From NCBI RefSeq assembly GCF_019802055.1, contig NZ_JAHVHW010000007.1:496001-560000 (forward strand): a stretch of DNA of 64,000 nucleotides. The letters are read 5' to 3'. This DNA is from Ferrimonas balearica (GTDB lineage: Bacteria; Pseudomonadota; Gammaproteobacteria; Enterobacterales; Shewanellaceae). The position numbers were made by a program, and so were the translations under genes. Numbering within the stretch: the stretch's first letter is position 1; each line of letters opens with the position of its first letter. The notes below the pieces were generated by a model. The model was given only the letters and a program-made list of their open reading frames with translations, searched no databases and was not told the DNA's origin. Positions 34,515-42,919 of this stretch are shown here, piece after piece.

Positions 34515-35136
34515 GATTTATTCAATTATCCTGTTGTTCGCCAGTCTTCCCGCTTGGGCAATCTCTGTAACGCCTATGGAACTTTATGGTACAGAGGATG
34601 AATTGGTTTCCAAGGTAATTCGAGTGGTAAACCACTCAAAATATGATGAGTTTGTTCGCGTCAATATCTACAAGATTCTAGAACCCGCGACGCCAAATCA
34701 AAGAGAAGTGGATATTGATAATGCCACTTCGCTGGTAATGTCGGTCTACCCTCGTCGATTTAAGGTCGCGAGTGGGACTTCTAAGGAAGTCAGACTGCTG
34801 CTTCCAAGTAGCGATGTTCAGTCGGAGCAACTCTACCGGATACGATTTGTACCCGTTGCGTCATTTGAAGAGGGAGTGACGATAAAAGTGTCCTATGGGA
34901 CTCTTGTTAGAGTTCTTCCTAAAACAGAAAGGCCCGCGGTAAAACACTCACTAGATGATGAAGGAAACAGTCGATTTACCAATGTGGGAAATATAAGGTT
35001 AACGGTAAAATCATCGTGCGAGTCTGACAAACTCAGTGAATTTAGACTGTATCCAGGACTGGGCTTCGATATTGGGGATGATTGCGATAAATCCGATTAT
35101 AAATTCTTACATAAAAAGAATGAGATCAGTTACTGA
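34507..35136 (+). CDS. CS1/alpha-type periplasmic pilus chaperone
   Basis: Periplasmic chaperone of 209 residues for the pilins, like CooB/CblB. I prefer GTG 34507 over ATG 34498, because GGGAG (34493-34497) is nine bases before it and the frame then starts with the signal peptide MNKIYSIILLFASLPAWA. Conserved features are the strand YGTLVRVLPKTE and the FTNVGNIRLTVKSSC segment in the second domain. It overlaps the usher stop by 8 bases. A damaged copy of its 3' half is at 36629-36867. Confidence 0.88.
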   Translation: MNKIYSIILLFASLPAWAISVTPMELYGTEDELVSKVIRVVNHSKYDEFVRVNIYKILEPATPNQREVDIDNATSLVMSVYPRRFKVASGTSKEVRLLLPSSDVQSEQLYRIRFVPVASFEEGVTIKVSYGTLVRVLPKTERPAVKHSLDDEGNSRFTNVGNIRLTVKSSCESDKLSEFRLYPGLGFDIGDDCDKSDYKFLHKKNEISY

Positions 35137-35291
35137 GTGTTGTCACTTGCGCAGCTAGTATCCCATATTTTGTAGTCTGCTATTGATGAAATTGAGATGT
35201 TTTCATGAAATTTGAGGCACTGAGTCGAGCAAACGAAATTTTGGCTTCTCGAAAAATAATCACGTTTCCTCTCACTTAACTAAGGATCCCT

Positions 35292-36503
35292 GTGCCCATG
35301 AATGTCAGTTATGCCTCGTTTTTGAAAATCGCTATTGGCACGGTTTTTTTATTTTTTGTTTCAAGCATCAACATTGTTGATGCATCGGTATATCGTGGTT
35401 CAACTCATACTGAAACATTTAATTTTTCTGTCGATCCGTCAGTTCCCAACCAATGGCATCGTGCGGACATCGTATTGCCTCAAACTACCTGCTTGCCGGA
35501 GGATACAAGCGATGATGGTGAAGATCTGCCAAACCAGATATGGGATTGCAGAGCTGGTCACCATCATCGAAATGATCTTACTCTAACTTCTAATGGGTCA
35601 TTTATATTGGCGTCCTCAACAAATGCTACACCAAAGTGGTATCAACTCGGAGTGCAACCAATAAAAGTTGTCCTACAAAGTGATACCACCGATGATATCT
35701 ATGTTATTGGTGGGGGATGTTATTTCCTTGCAGCCGACAGAAGTTCGCACCACTGCAATACTGGTTATGCCTCATCCTCTGATGCAGCAAAGAGCACAAG
35801 AGGAACATATGTGGTAAGGGTTAATAGTAACGACTTTTCAGAAGTGCCAGATGGACAATATTCCGCATTCTTTGGCGGCTCTATTATCGATTGGCATCAG
35901 CATTACCTGATATTGAACCTATCAGTTGGAATCAGTATTTCCGTTTCGCGTTCAGGTGGAGAATCGGTCACGCCTTCGGATGTTACGCTTCATGATTTAC
36001 AAGGGCAAAATCTGCCGATTAACTTTATAAAAATTGATGAGCAGAACCAATATGGGATGGGCTCACTCGATTTTTGTCTTGAAGCGGATGACTATTCGAG
36101 GCTCTCCGTTTCTGTGATAGGTCAAGACATCGCTTACCCGGACTATCCAGAGGCTAACAATACATCGGCTGTCCGTAGCCATGGTATTTTTGTTTTGTCT
36201 AATCGCTCCGGCTCGGTACCGGATGTTGGTACCGCTGGCATTCCTTATCGGATTATTTCAAGGACATTGGGGGCGACAAATAACGTGACCAGCAACGTGC
36301 ACTGCCCGGCTTCTTCCTTTGGATTCTGCTCGGCTGTCCAGAAAGCGCTGGACTTTTCGTACTACCCTAATAGCCCATCGCCAAGCGGTGGAAGCTGTAA
36401 GCGATTCGATATCACCGTCGTCACCAGTCCATTTAATGTTTATCAGACTCTTCCTGGTGATTACTCTTCGTCATTTTATCTGAATGTGGAGGAATCCCCT
36501 TAA
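35292..36503 (+). CDS. CS1/alpha fimbrial tip subunit, CblD/CfaE-like
   Basis: Exported minor subunit of 403 residues, expected at the fimbrial tip as an adhesin or initiator. It has a signal-like N-terminus (LKIAIGTVFLFFVSSINIVDA). The C-terminal pilin-like domain ends in GGSCKRFDITVVTSPFNVYQ and YSSSFYLNVEE, characteristic of CblD-type proteins. Eight or more cysteines and short His-rich stretches (GHHHRND) occur in the N-terminal half. The start is GTG 35292 (AAGGA five bases before) or ATG 35298. A strong terminator follows, so it ended the original operon. Confidence 0.85.
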   Translation: MPMNVSYASFLKIAIGTVFLFFVSSINIVDASVYRGSTHTETFNFSVDPSVPNQWHRADIVLPQTTCLPEDTSDDGEDLPNQIWDCRAGHHHRNDLTLTSNGSFILASSTNATPKWYQLGVQPIKVVLQSDTTDDIYVIGGGCYFLAADRSSHHCNTGYASSSDAAKSTRGTYVVRVNSNDFSEVPDGQYSAFFGGSIIDWHQHYLILNLSVGISISVSRSGGESVTPSDVTLHDLQGQNLPINFIKIDEQNQYGMGSLDFCLEADDYSRLSVSVIGQDIAYPDYPEANNTSAVRSHGIFVLSNRSGSVPDVGTAGIPYRIISRTLGATNNVTSNVHCPASSFGFCSAVQKALDFSYYPNSPSPSGGSCKRFDITVVTSPFNVYQTLPGDYSSSFYLNVEESP

Positions 36504-36563
36504 TGGCAGTTCGGTTTCGTGTTGAAGTGTAAATTAGGCCTTTAATTTCACTGTCTTAGCGTA

Positions 36564-36591
36564 AAAAGCGACTCCTAAAGGAGTCGCTTTT
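36564..36591 (+). terminator. intrinsic terminator after first tip gene
   Basis: 12-bp stem (AAAAGCGACTCC / GGAGTCGCTTTT) with a TAAA loop. It separates the intact operon from the decayed duplicate. Confidence 0.9.
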
Positions 36592-36628
36592 GGATTTGCT
36601 AGCCATCGTCGTAAGGCCTCGTCAATCA

Positions 36629-36867
36629 TGCCCGTTGCTGCTTTTTAAGAGGGAGTGACGGTAAAAGTGTCGTATGGGCTTCTTGTAAGAGTACTGCCTT
36701 AAACGGAAATTGCCAAAATAGAACACTCGTTAGACAATGATCGAAACAGTCATTTTACTAGCTTAAAAACTATACAGTTGACGGTAAAGTCATCGTGTGT
36801 TTCTAACAAACTCTGGGAGTTTCAACTGTATCCCGGATCCGAAGATGGTTGCGACAAATGGGATTAG
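36629..36867 (+). pseudogene. decayed copy of the chaperone 3' half
   Basis: Translation from 36649 reads EGVTVKVSYGLLVRVLP, then a TAA stop, then TEIAKIEHSLDNDRNSHF and on through LTVKSSCVSNKLWEFQLYPG to a stop at 36865-36867. This matches residues about 120-205 of the intact chaperone (gene at 34507-35136). The 5' half, the signal peptide and the start are missing, and it has an internal stop, so it cannot make a chaperone. Confidence 0.85.
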
Positions 36868-36975
36868 ACATTCTTAGATAGAGTGGATAAAAATTGGTTT
36901 CTTAATAACTCTTGTCTCATAAAAATATTTTGCTGTATATCACAGCGGGCAAATCCTCTGATTAGGTAGGTAATC

Positions 36976-38115
36976 ATGAAAGCTCTTTTGCTTGTCAATA
37001 TATTAATGTTCCTAACCTTAATATCCTTAAAATTGGGCGCTACCACTTATCGCGGTTCAACGTATACTGAAGTTCATAACATTATAGTTGATCCATCAGT
37101 TCCAGATGGCACAGCGCCTACATGGTCTTGGATCAATCTTCCTGCGGTAATCTGTTTGCCAGAAGATACCCTTAATGACTGTAGTAATTCCACACTTAGA
37201 AACGATCTTCTTCTCTGGGCCAATGGGACATATATGTTGCCTGCTTCAAGCTCGTGGGCACCAGTGTGGGATAGCAGAGGAGTCGGGCTATCTAAGCTTG
37301 CTCTACATAGTGTGGATAGTGATGATATTCGGATGGTATAAGTTGGATGTAGTGTTAGACGGGGAAGTACGTTTTCAACGTGCAACAGTGGTTACGGGGG
37401 AGGAGGAGACCATTCATCGAGCAGAAAAGAGCTTGGGATCCGGTTTAGTGAACAAGACTTAACGAATCTTCCTAATGGTCAATATGTTGCTAATTTTAAT
37501 TCACCCATAATCGACTGGCATAAAAACGCGCTGATTTTAAACATTTCCATTAGGTTCAATATTACCGTACTGCGTTCTAATGGTAGTGATGCAGAAAATT
37601 CATCGGTAACCCTTCATGCTTTACAAGGCTCTAGCCTACCCATTAGCTTTATTAAAACTGGCCCGCAGACTCAATATGGGATAGGAGAACTGGATTTTTG
37701 TCTAGAGGCCGAAGATTACTCAAATATGGCTATCTATGTTGTCGGTCAGGACTTTGCTTATCCAGATGGTAGTAATGGCGACCGTCTACCAGGAGTCTTT
37801 GTATTGGCCAATCGATCTGATTCGGTGACGGATTCATCTAGCGCTATTATAAGGTACAAGATCTACTCTAGAACGCTCGGAATGAGGAATGAAGTGACAA
37901 ACCAGATACTTTGCCAGTCGCACTCACATGGATTTTGCTCCAATATTCAAAAGACGGGGTATGATTTTTCTTATCACCCTAATTCCCCATCCCCCACAGG
38001 TGGCAGTTGCAAGCGTTTTGATATCACCGTGGTGACCAAGCCGTTTGATATCTATCAGACAATGGCTGGAGATTACTCGTCGTCCTTTTATCTGGTTGTG
38101 GATGAGGCCCCCTAA
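36976..38115 (+). pseudogene. second CblD/CfaE-like tip gene interrupted by one in-frame TAA
   Basis: The frame begins MKALLLVNILMFLTLISLKLG (signal peptide) and is homologous to the tip gene at 35292-36503 over its whole length. Codon 122 (37339-37341) is TAA where the other copy has a Gly codon (DDIYVIGGGC versus DDIRMV-stop-VGC). After it the same frame stays open for 257 codons, including FCLEAEDYSN, GGSCKRFDITVVTKPFDIYQ and the YSSSFYL end. Thus it is a nonsense-inactivated pseudogene, or very speculatively a readthrough gene. It has no other frameshift. Confidence 0.88.
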
Positions 38116-38272
38116 CCGAGGGAGGCGGCCAGTGGTGTTTATCGTCGCGAGACGGTGCTACGAGTTCGGTCTAAAGTACGCTGCCATCGGGGTAAGCGGT
38201 CATTTTGCACGAAGCATCAGCAGCAAGCGTGTTGACCGGTCCGCGATTCAATAAGTCAGCGTCCTATACAAG

Positions 38273-38300
38273 AAAAAGCCACCCTGGCGGGTGGCTTTTT
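38273..38300. terminator. bidirectional terminator between fimbrial region and zinc operon
   Basis: Stem AAAAAGCCACCC / GGGTGGCTTTTT with a TGGC loop; U-runs form on both strands. It can end the fimbrial transcript and the minus-strand operon that stops at 38309. Confidence 0.9.
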
Positions 38301-38308
38301 GTGGTCTT

Positions 38309-38818
38309 TTACCCTTCGTCGTAAGGCGTCGCCAATGTTGCTTGCAGCGTATAACCGGCTGAAAACTCCTCAACGGAGAAGCTGGTAGTATGCAGAGTGC
38401 CCGTTACCCAGATGGCATCCCAGATGATGTCAAGGGGAATACCCTGCTCATACTTAACGTAAACCAACTGGTTGGTCGGTGGTGGCGGGACATGAACGCA
38501 GGCACCGAAATAGGGGACCAGGAGAAACTCGGTGACTTTGGTTTCGTCTCCCTCCAGGGGCACAATAAAGCCGGGAAGCCGAACTTCTTGGCCATTCAAC
38601 TCAGGTACGACGGGGCCGGTGGACTGAATCCAGGGGTCGGCGCCCCCCATCAGCTCCTCTTCAGGGCCAAAGGGAACACCGCCGTGGGGATTGGCGGGCA
38701 TCAGAGGCTGATTGCGCTCGCTTTCCGGGCGTAGGTCGTCCCATTCCAGAACCCGGACCTCAGCCAATACCTGGGTGGAAAACAGTAGGCTCATGGCCAG
38801 GATAACGACGTTTTTCAT
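38309..38818 (-). CDS. DUF3299 periplasmic protein, Zrg-like zinc operon
   Basis: Exported protein of 169 residues: signal MKNVVILAMSLLFSTQVLA, then VRVLEWDDLRP. It has the DUF3299 core LPGFIVPLEGDE and the conserved CVHVPPPPTNQ loop. The DUF3299 family is found at the end of zinc-regulated ABC operons (zrg-like) in Vibrio and relatives. It starts 7 bases after the permease stop, so it is probably the last gene of the operon. The molecular role is not known. Confidence 0.88.
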   Translation of the reverse strand: MKNVVILAMSLLFSTQVLAEVRVLEWDDLRPESERNQPLMPANPHGGVPFGPEEELMGGADPWIQSTGPVVPELNGQEVRLPGFIVPLEGDETKVTEFLLVPYFGACVHVPPPPTNQLVYVKYEQGIPLDIIWDAIWVTGTLHTTSFSVEEFSAGYTLQATLATPYDEG

Positions 38819-38825
38819 TCCTTCC

Positions 38826-40076
38826 TCACAATCGTTGGGTCAGGCCATCGGCCAGGGTGTGTTGGTAGGCGCGCCAGGCTGGAATCAATCCCGCTGCCGA
38901 ACCGGCCAGTTGGACAGCCAGCATCATCCATAGAATGGTGCCAGAAGGCAGGCTCAAATTCAGCACCAAACCGTATTGAGCCAGAGCCACAGGCGCCAGC
39001 ACCATAATGACGGCCTGGGCTAACAGGTAGCCTAGCAGGGTGCCAACCAGTGCCAGCAGGGCGGCTTCTGCCCACAGCAGCAGGAAAATGTGCCGAGGCC
39101 CGGCGCCCATTGCTCTCAGAATCGCCATCTCCCGTCGGCGTTCGCTGAGGCTGGCCAGCAGGGTGGTCAGCATGCCGGTCAGTCCTACTGCCACCACGAA
39201 CGCGGCGACAATGGCGAGGGCCTTTTCTGCCTGACTCAGTAGCGTCCACAACTCCGCTAATGCCATGCCCGGAAGTACCGCCGAGAGCGGCTCGCCGCGG
39301 TAGGTGTTGATGGCCCTTTGTACCCCCAGCAGTTGGAACTTGTTTTCCAGTCCCACCAGAAATGCGGTGATGGTTTTGGGGGTCAGGTCCATCTGTTTGA
39401 CCTGGCCTACTTCAACGCCGTGGGTACGTACGCCGCCCTGCCAGCCCACATGAATCGCCTCGATCGCCTCCAGAGACACATGCAGCGTACGGTCCACCGG
39501 TGTACCGGTTGGACTGAGGATGCCCACCACAACAAAGGGCATATCATCATGCAAAGAGAAACTGGTGGAGCCACCTGCACCATGCGCCAGCGCCAGTTCG
39601 TCCCCCAACTGGTAGCCCAGCTTATGAGCGACCTCTGAACCTAGAACCACTTCGAACAAGCCATCAAAGCGCTCGCCCCTTGCCAGAGTGAGCGATTGCT
39701 TACTGCCGAACTGGTAATGGTCAAAGTAGGCCTGGCTGGTACCTAGTACCCGGTAGCCCCGATGGGAATCCCCCAGAGAGAGGGGAATTGTCCAGGCGAC
39801 GCCGCGGGTTTGTGCCAAGTGCTGATAGGTGTCCCAGCCGATGTTGTTGGTAGCATTACCAAGACGGAATACGGAGTAGAGTAGCAGGTTGATGTTGCCG
39901 CTACGCGCACCCACCACCAGATCGGTGCCGGAAATGGTATTGGCAAAGCTTTGTTTAGCCTGGCTGCGAACCAGCTCAACACCGATAAACAGAGCGACAG
40001 CCACGGCGATAACGGTGAGGGTCAGCAAAACGCTGGTCAGTCGGTTACGCAGGCTTTGCAGCATCAGTTTCAGCAT
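38826..40076 (-). CDS. FtsX/MacB-type ABC transporter permease (Zrg-like zinc uptake)
   Basis: Inner-membrane permease of 416 residues with one N-terminal transmembrane helix (LTVIAVAVALFIGVELV), a periplasmic MacB-like domain of about 220 residues, and three C-terminal helices with the cytoplasmic loop SERRREMAILRAMGAG. The start at 40076 has GGAGGTGG and overlaps the ATPase stop by 7 bases. Family members are usually exporters or lipoprotein movers; in this operon context the Zrg systems are linked to zinc acquisition. The longer frame to 40190 is inside the ATPase gene. Confidence 0.88.
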   Translation of the reverse strand: MLKLMLQSLRNRLTSVLLTLTVIAVAVALFIGVELVRSQAKQSFANTISGTDLVVGARSGNINLLLYSVFRLGNATNNIGWDTYQHLAQTRGVAWTIPLSLGDSHRGYRVLGTSQAYFDHYQFGSKQSLTLARGERFDGLFEVVLGSEVAHKLGYQLGDELALAHGAGGSTSFSLHDDMPFVVVGILSPTGTPVDRTLHVSLEAIEAIHVGWQGGVRTHGVEVGQVKQMDLTPKTITAFLVGLENKFQLLGVQRAINTYRGEPLSAVLPGMALAELWTLLSQAEKALAIVAAFVVAVGLTGMLTTLLASLSERRREMAILRAMGAGPRHIFLLLWAEAALLALVGTLLGYLLAQAVIMVLAPVALAQYGLVLNLSLPSGTILWMMLAVQLAGSAAGLIPAWRAYQHTLADGLTQRL

Positions 40077-40759
40077 GGCACCACCTCCGTGCCGCCCTGA
40101 TGGACCTGAAGTTGATACTGGGTGTCCACGCATTCCGCCAACGCCGGGTCGTGGCTGACCAGCAACAGGCTGGATCCTGCCGCCCGACACTGCTCAGTGA
40201 GCAGTGCCATAAAGCGGTCACGGCTCTCCGGGTCAAGCGCGGAGGTGGGCTCATCCGCCAGGATAAGAGCCGGTGCGCCCAGCAAGGCTCGAGCCACGGC
40301 AACCCGCTGTTGTTGCCCGACAGAGAGTTCGGTAACCGGACGGGCCAGCACCGACTCTGGCAGCTCCATGGCGTCCATCAGTCGGCGCACCTCCTGCTCC
40401 GCATCGGCCACCCGTTTGCGCCGCTTAGGCGCGAATTGGAGCGGCAACACGATGTTGTCATGGACGCTCAGGTAGGGCAGCAGGTTGAACTGCTGGAACA
40501 CGATACCCATCGCTTCCGCGCGCAAACGGTCCCGTTTTCCGGCGCTAAGGCTGGTCAGCTCCGTACCCGTCAGTTCCAGCGTCCCGCTGTCGGGCTGCAA
40601 CACGCCGGCCACCAGATTCAACAAGGTGGATTTACCACTGCCGGACACCCCTTTAAGCATGGCGCGTTCGCCAGCGCCCAGGGTCAACTCAGGCAGATGG
40701 AGCAACCGGCCCGTTCCGGGCCAGCGGTAATGAAGGTCATGGATCGCAAGCTGGTTCAT
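40070..40759 (-). CDS. ABC transporter ATP-binding protein (LolD/MacB type)
   Basis: Cytoplasmic ATPase of 229 residues that powers the adjacent permease. Walker A is GVSGSGKST, the Q-loop is VFQQFNLLPYLSV, the signature is LSVGQQQRVAVARAL, and Walker B is LILADEPTSALD; the switch His is in LLVSHDP. I start at ATG 40759 (MNQLAIHDLHYRW); the start at 40777 lacks a ribosome site. The start is next to the stop of the DUF2796 gene (ends 40764), so expression is tightly coupled. Confidence 0.93.
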   Translation of the reverse strand: MNQLAIHDLHYRWPGTGRLLHLPELTLGAGERAMLKGVSGSGKSTLLNLVAGVLQPDSGTLELTGTELTSLSAGKRDRLRAEAMGIVFQQFNLLPYLSVHDNIVLPLQFAPKRRKRVADAEQEVRRLMDAMELPESVLARPVTELSVGQQQRVAVARALLGAPALILADEPTSALDPESRDRFMALLTEQCRAAGSSLLLVSHDPALAECVDTQYQLQVHQGGTEVVPC

Positions 40760-40763
40760 GGTG

Positions 40764-41402
40764 TTACCAACGGGCATCGGGTGAGGAGGGTGTCAGTTCA
40801 GCCCCGCCACTGCCGGATTCGCTAAGACGTTGCAGGGTGAGGCGGTGAAGCTCAGGGAAGTGCTTGAACAGCGCCACAGTGATGGCGTTGACCGGGCCTT
40901 CACACTGCCAGAACCATTGGGCCTCCAGCTCCATATGGCCGGAAGCCGTGGGGTCATTAAGATTGGCCGGAGGCGTAATGGTTACTTCGGTCGGTTGGCA
41001 GTCGGCGTTTTCGGGCAGCGTGAAGAAGCGGTGCCCGGCGTTCAAATGGGTCAGGGTGTCTTTTATCAGCGCCTCTTCCTGCGTATTTTCCGGTGCCCGT
41101 TCAAAACCCCACAAGCTGTCGGTGGGCAGCGTCAGATTGACCATCACCTGATTGCCATCCTGGATCAGGGTCAGATTGCCCTCACCATGAACATGGGCGC
41201 CATGGCCCTCACCCGCATGGTCGTGATTGTGGTTGTGGTCATGCTCCGAATGAGCGTGGTGGTCGTGATCAGACTGTACCGCTGCCGTTTCGGCGGGGTG
41301 GTTGTGGTCATGACCATGATCGTCATGCTCATCGTGAGGATGACAGGCGGAAAGCGCCAGAGCGGCGGTGACGGCAACGGCGGTCAGGTTCAAAGCGTTC
41401 AC
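40764..41402 (-). CDS. zrgA: His-rich DUF2796 zinc-binding lipoprotein-like protein (ZrgA type)
   Basis: Exported metal-binding protein of 212 residues. The signal peptide ends in ALALSAC, a lipobox. Residues 21-75 contain three His/Asp clusters (HPHDEHDDHGHDHNH, HDHHAHSEHDHNHNHDH, EGHGAHVHGEGN). The DUF2796 domain follows with Cys residues in ENADCQPTEV and FWQCEGPVNA. It begins with GTG at 41402; GGGAG is 6 bases upstream. It is the presumed zinc-capturing protein of the operon ending with the DUF3299 gene, by analogy with Vibrio ZrgA; the Vibrio link is from memory of the family. Confidence 0.85.
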   Translation of the reverse strand: MNALNLTAVAVTAALALSACHPHDEHDDHGHDHNHPAETAAVQSDHDHHAHSEHDHNHNHDHAGEGHGAHVHGEGNLTLIQDGNQVMVNLTLPTDSLWGFERAPENTQEEALIKDTLTHLNAGHRFFTLPENADCQPTEVTITPPANLNDPTASGHMELEAQWFWQCEGPVNAITVALFKHFPELHRLTLQRLSESGSGGAELTPSSPDARW

Positions 41403-41449
41403 AAGGTTCTCCCAAAAATAAAGTCTGAATAAGCAAAAGTGCGCAGAGA

Positions 41450-41725
41450 TTATCGGGAGCAGGGAGGGTCTCGGTTGCCGGTAGAAACCAGCGGGGGAAG
41501 CGGAGCGGCAGGAAGTGGGCAGGCCAGAGCGTTAACGGAAACCGCACTGGCCTGAACCGTGAGGACGTCACCGGGAAGCGCGTGCAGCCAGTGGTCGATC
41601 AACTGGGCCTGCGCGCACAGGTCGCTGCCATCCTGATGATGCAGCGCCTCCGCCAACGCATGGCTGGCAACCAGGGACAGGCACAGGGCCCACCCCAGAA
41701 GCAGCGTGGCGAACAGGCGCCGCAT
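41450..41725 (-). CDS. small exported protein upstream of ZrgA-like gene
   Basis: Protein of 91 residues: signal peptide MRRLFATLLLGWALCLSLVASHALA, then HHQDGSDLCAQAQLIDHWLH and a second Cys in NALACPLP, ending with Pro-rich sequence. It lies between bcp (7 bases away) and the His-rich gene (47 bases), on the same strand. In related genera small DUF2946-like proteins in this place are called zinc chaperones of the ABC system, but the assignment here is weak. The ribosome site is poor. Confidence 0.6.
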   Translation of the reverse strand: MRRLFATLLLGWALCLSLVASHALAEALHHQDGSDLCAQAQLIDHWLHALPGDVLTVQASAVSVNALACPLPAAPLPPLVSTGNRDPPCSR

Positions 41726-41732
41726 GCGGTGG

Positions 41733-42194
41733 TTAGCCAAGCAGGCCCAACACCACCTCATGGTGGTCCTTGGTCTTGAACTTGTTGATGAACTGTTCGA
41801 TGGTGCCATCGGGGCCGATCAGGAAGCTCAGTCGATGGATGCCATCGAACTCACGGCCCATAAACTTCTTCGGACCCCACACGCCAAAGGCGTCAGCGAC
41901 CGCGTGGTCTTCGTCGGAAAGCAGGGTGAAGTTCAACTGGTCACGCTCGGCGAACTTGGTCAGTCGCTTCACCGGGTCCGGGCTGATCCCCAGTACCACA
42001 ACCTCTTTGTCGTCCAGTTGTGCTTTGATGTCACGCAGATTCTGCGCCTGAACGGTACAGCCCGGGGTCATCGCTTTGGGGTAGAAGTACACCAGAACCC
42101 GTTTGCCAGCGAAGTCGCTCAGGGATACGGCGTTGTCATTCTGGTCTTGCAGGGTGAACAGAGGGGCTTTATCGCCCGTTTGCAAGGTCTGCAT
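41733..42194 (-). CDS. bcp: Thiol peroxidase Bcp (peroxiredoxin)
   Basis: Cytoplasmic peroxiredoxin of 153 residues. It has the peroxidatic Cys in YPKAMTPGCTVQAQNLRD. The usual second Cys five residues later (as in TPGCTVQACGLRD) is missing: the sequence is TVQAQNLRD, so it should work as a 1-Cys enzyme. The gene follows gcvR on the same strand after an 18-base gap, as in E. coli order dapA-gcvR-bcp. Confidence 0.95.
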   Translation of the reverse strand: MQTLQTGDKAPLFTLQDQNDNAVSLSDFAGKRVLVYFYPKAMTPGCTVQAQNLRDIKAQLDDKEVVVLGISPDPVKRLTKFAERDQLNFTLLSDEDHAVADAFGVWGPKKFMGREFDGIHRLSFLIGPDGTIEQFINKFKTKDHHEVVLGLLG

Positions 42195-42212
42195 CTTCTC
42201 TCCTTGTCTGAT

Positions 42213-42752
42213 TCAGTCTGAGTGTGCGCCTTCCATACGGCGGAGGCGGCAGTTCAGGTTCAATTCATCTGCCAGGTCACTCAAATTGGTTTCGAGTGCG
42301 TCCAGGTCAACACGGGAGGTGGCGTTGATGCGCACCTCGACCTGCTGCAGGCCGGAACCATCTTCGCCTTTACGGGCGGTGGAGGTAAAACCGGCCAGAT
42401 CCAGCTCTCGGTCAGCGAGGAACTGGGTGATCTGCTTCATGGTGCCGCGGCGATCCTGCCCCTCAAATTCCACGACCAAGCGGGCGGTAAAGTCCACCGG
42501 AGTGTGTTCAGAGGTGCGCTTGCAGATGGTCAGCAGCTCCCATTGGGCGGCGTGCACCGGCAGTTCATTTTCAAGCCTGGCAATGGCAGCGTAGCTGCCG
42601 CCCACCAGCATAATGAGGGAAAACTCGTTACCGAAGATGGCGACGCGGCTGTCGATGATGTCGCAATCGCAGCTGGCGGTCAGCTTGGCCAGCTTGTTGA
42701 CGATGCCGGGACGGTCGGTGCCCATGGCGGTAACAGCCAGATACTGGGTCAT
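42213..42752 (-). CDS. gcvR: Glycine cleavage system transcriptional repressor GcvR
   Basis: Regulator of 179 residues with two ACT domains (N-terminal TAMGTDRPGIVNKLAKLT and C-terminal FEGQDRRGTMKQITQFLAD). It acts with GcvA in E. coli to repress gcvTHP without glycine. It is divergent from dapA with about 170 bases between and immediately upstream of bcp. Confidence 0.93.
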   Translation of the reverse strand: MTQYLAVTAMGTDRPGIVNKLAKLTASCDCDIIDSRVAIFGNEFSLIMLVGGSYAAIARLENELPVHAAQWELLTICKRTSEHTPVDFTARLVVEFEGQDRRGTMKQITQFLADRELDLAGFTSTARKGEDGSGLQQVEVRINATSRVDLDALETNLSDLADELNLNCRLRRMEGAHSD

Positions 42753-42919
42753 GTTCGGTCCTATCTTGGTCGGGGCGACCGTAAAGACGGCAAAATTAAG
42801 GCCCCGGGGTCCTTATGATCGCGGCCATGCTAGCACAAAGGGTTTCGCAGGTCGCTCCCTTGTCTTCAACCAGGTGCAACAGTACCATAGCTTGCTCTGT
42901 AACGTGGGGAAGCAACGGG

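Larger units (their letters stand above)
34841..38115 (+). repeat. partial tandem duplication of chaperone 3' part plus tip gene
   Basis: Unit 1 runs from about 34850 to 36503 and unit 2 from about 36629 to 38115, in direct orientation. Translated, both carry the same order: the chaperone C-terminal half (EGVTIKVSYG... / EGVTVKVSYG...) then a CblD-like tip protein. The copies are clearly diverged at the protein level, and the second is inactivated at two places. Confidence 0.85.

Noticed and set aside
37175-37462. 95-residue frame overlapping the stop of the second tip gene
   Set aside because: It is in another frame than the tip homology; the tip frame itself reads through cleanly apart from the single TAA.
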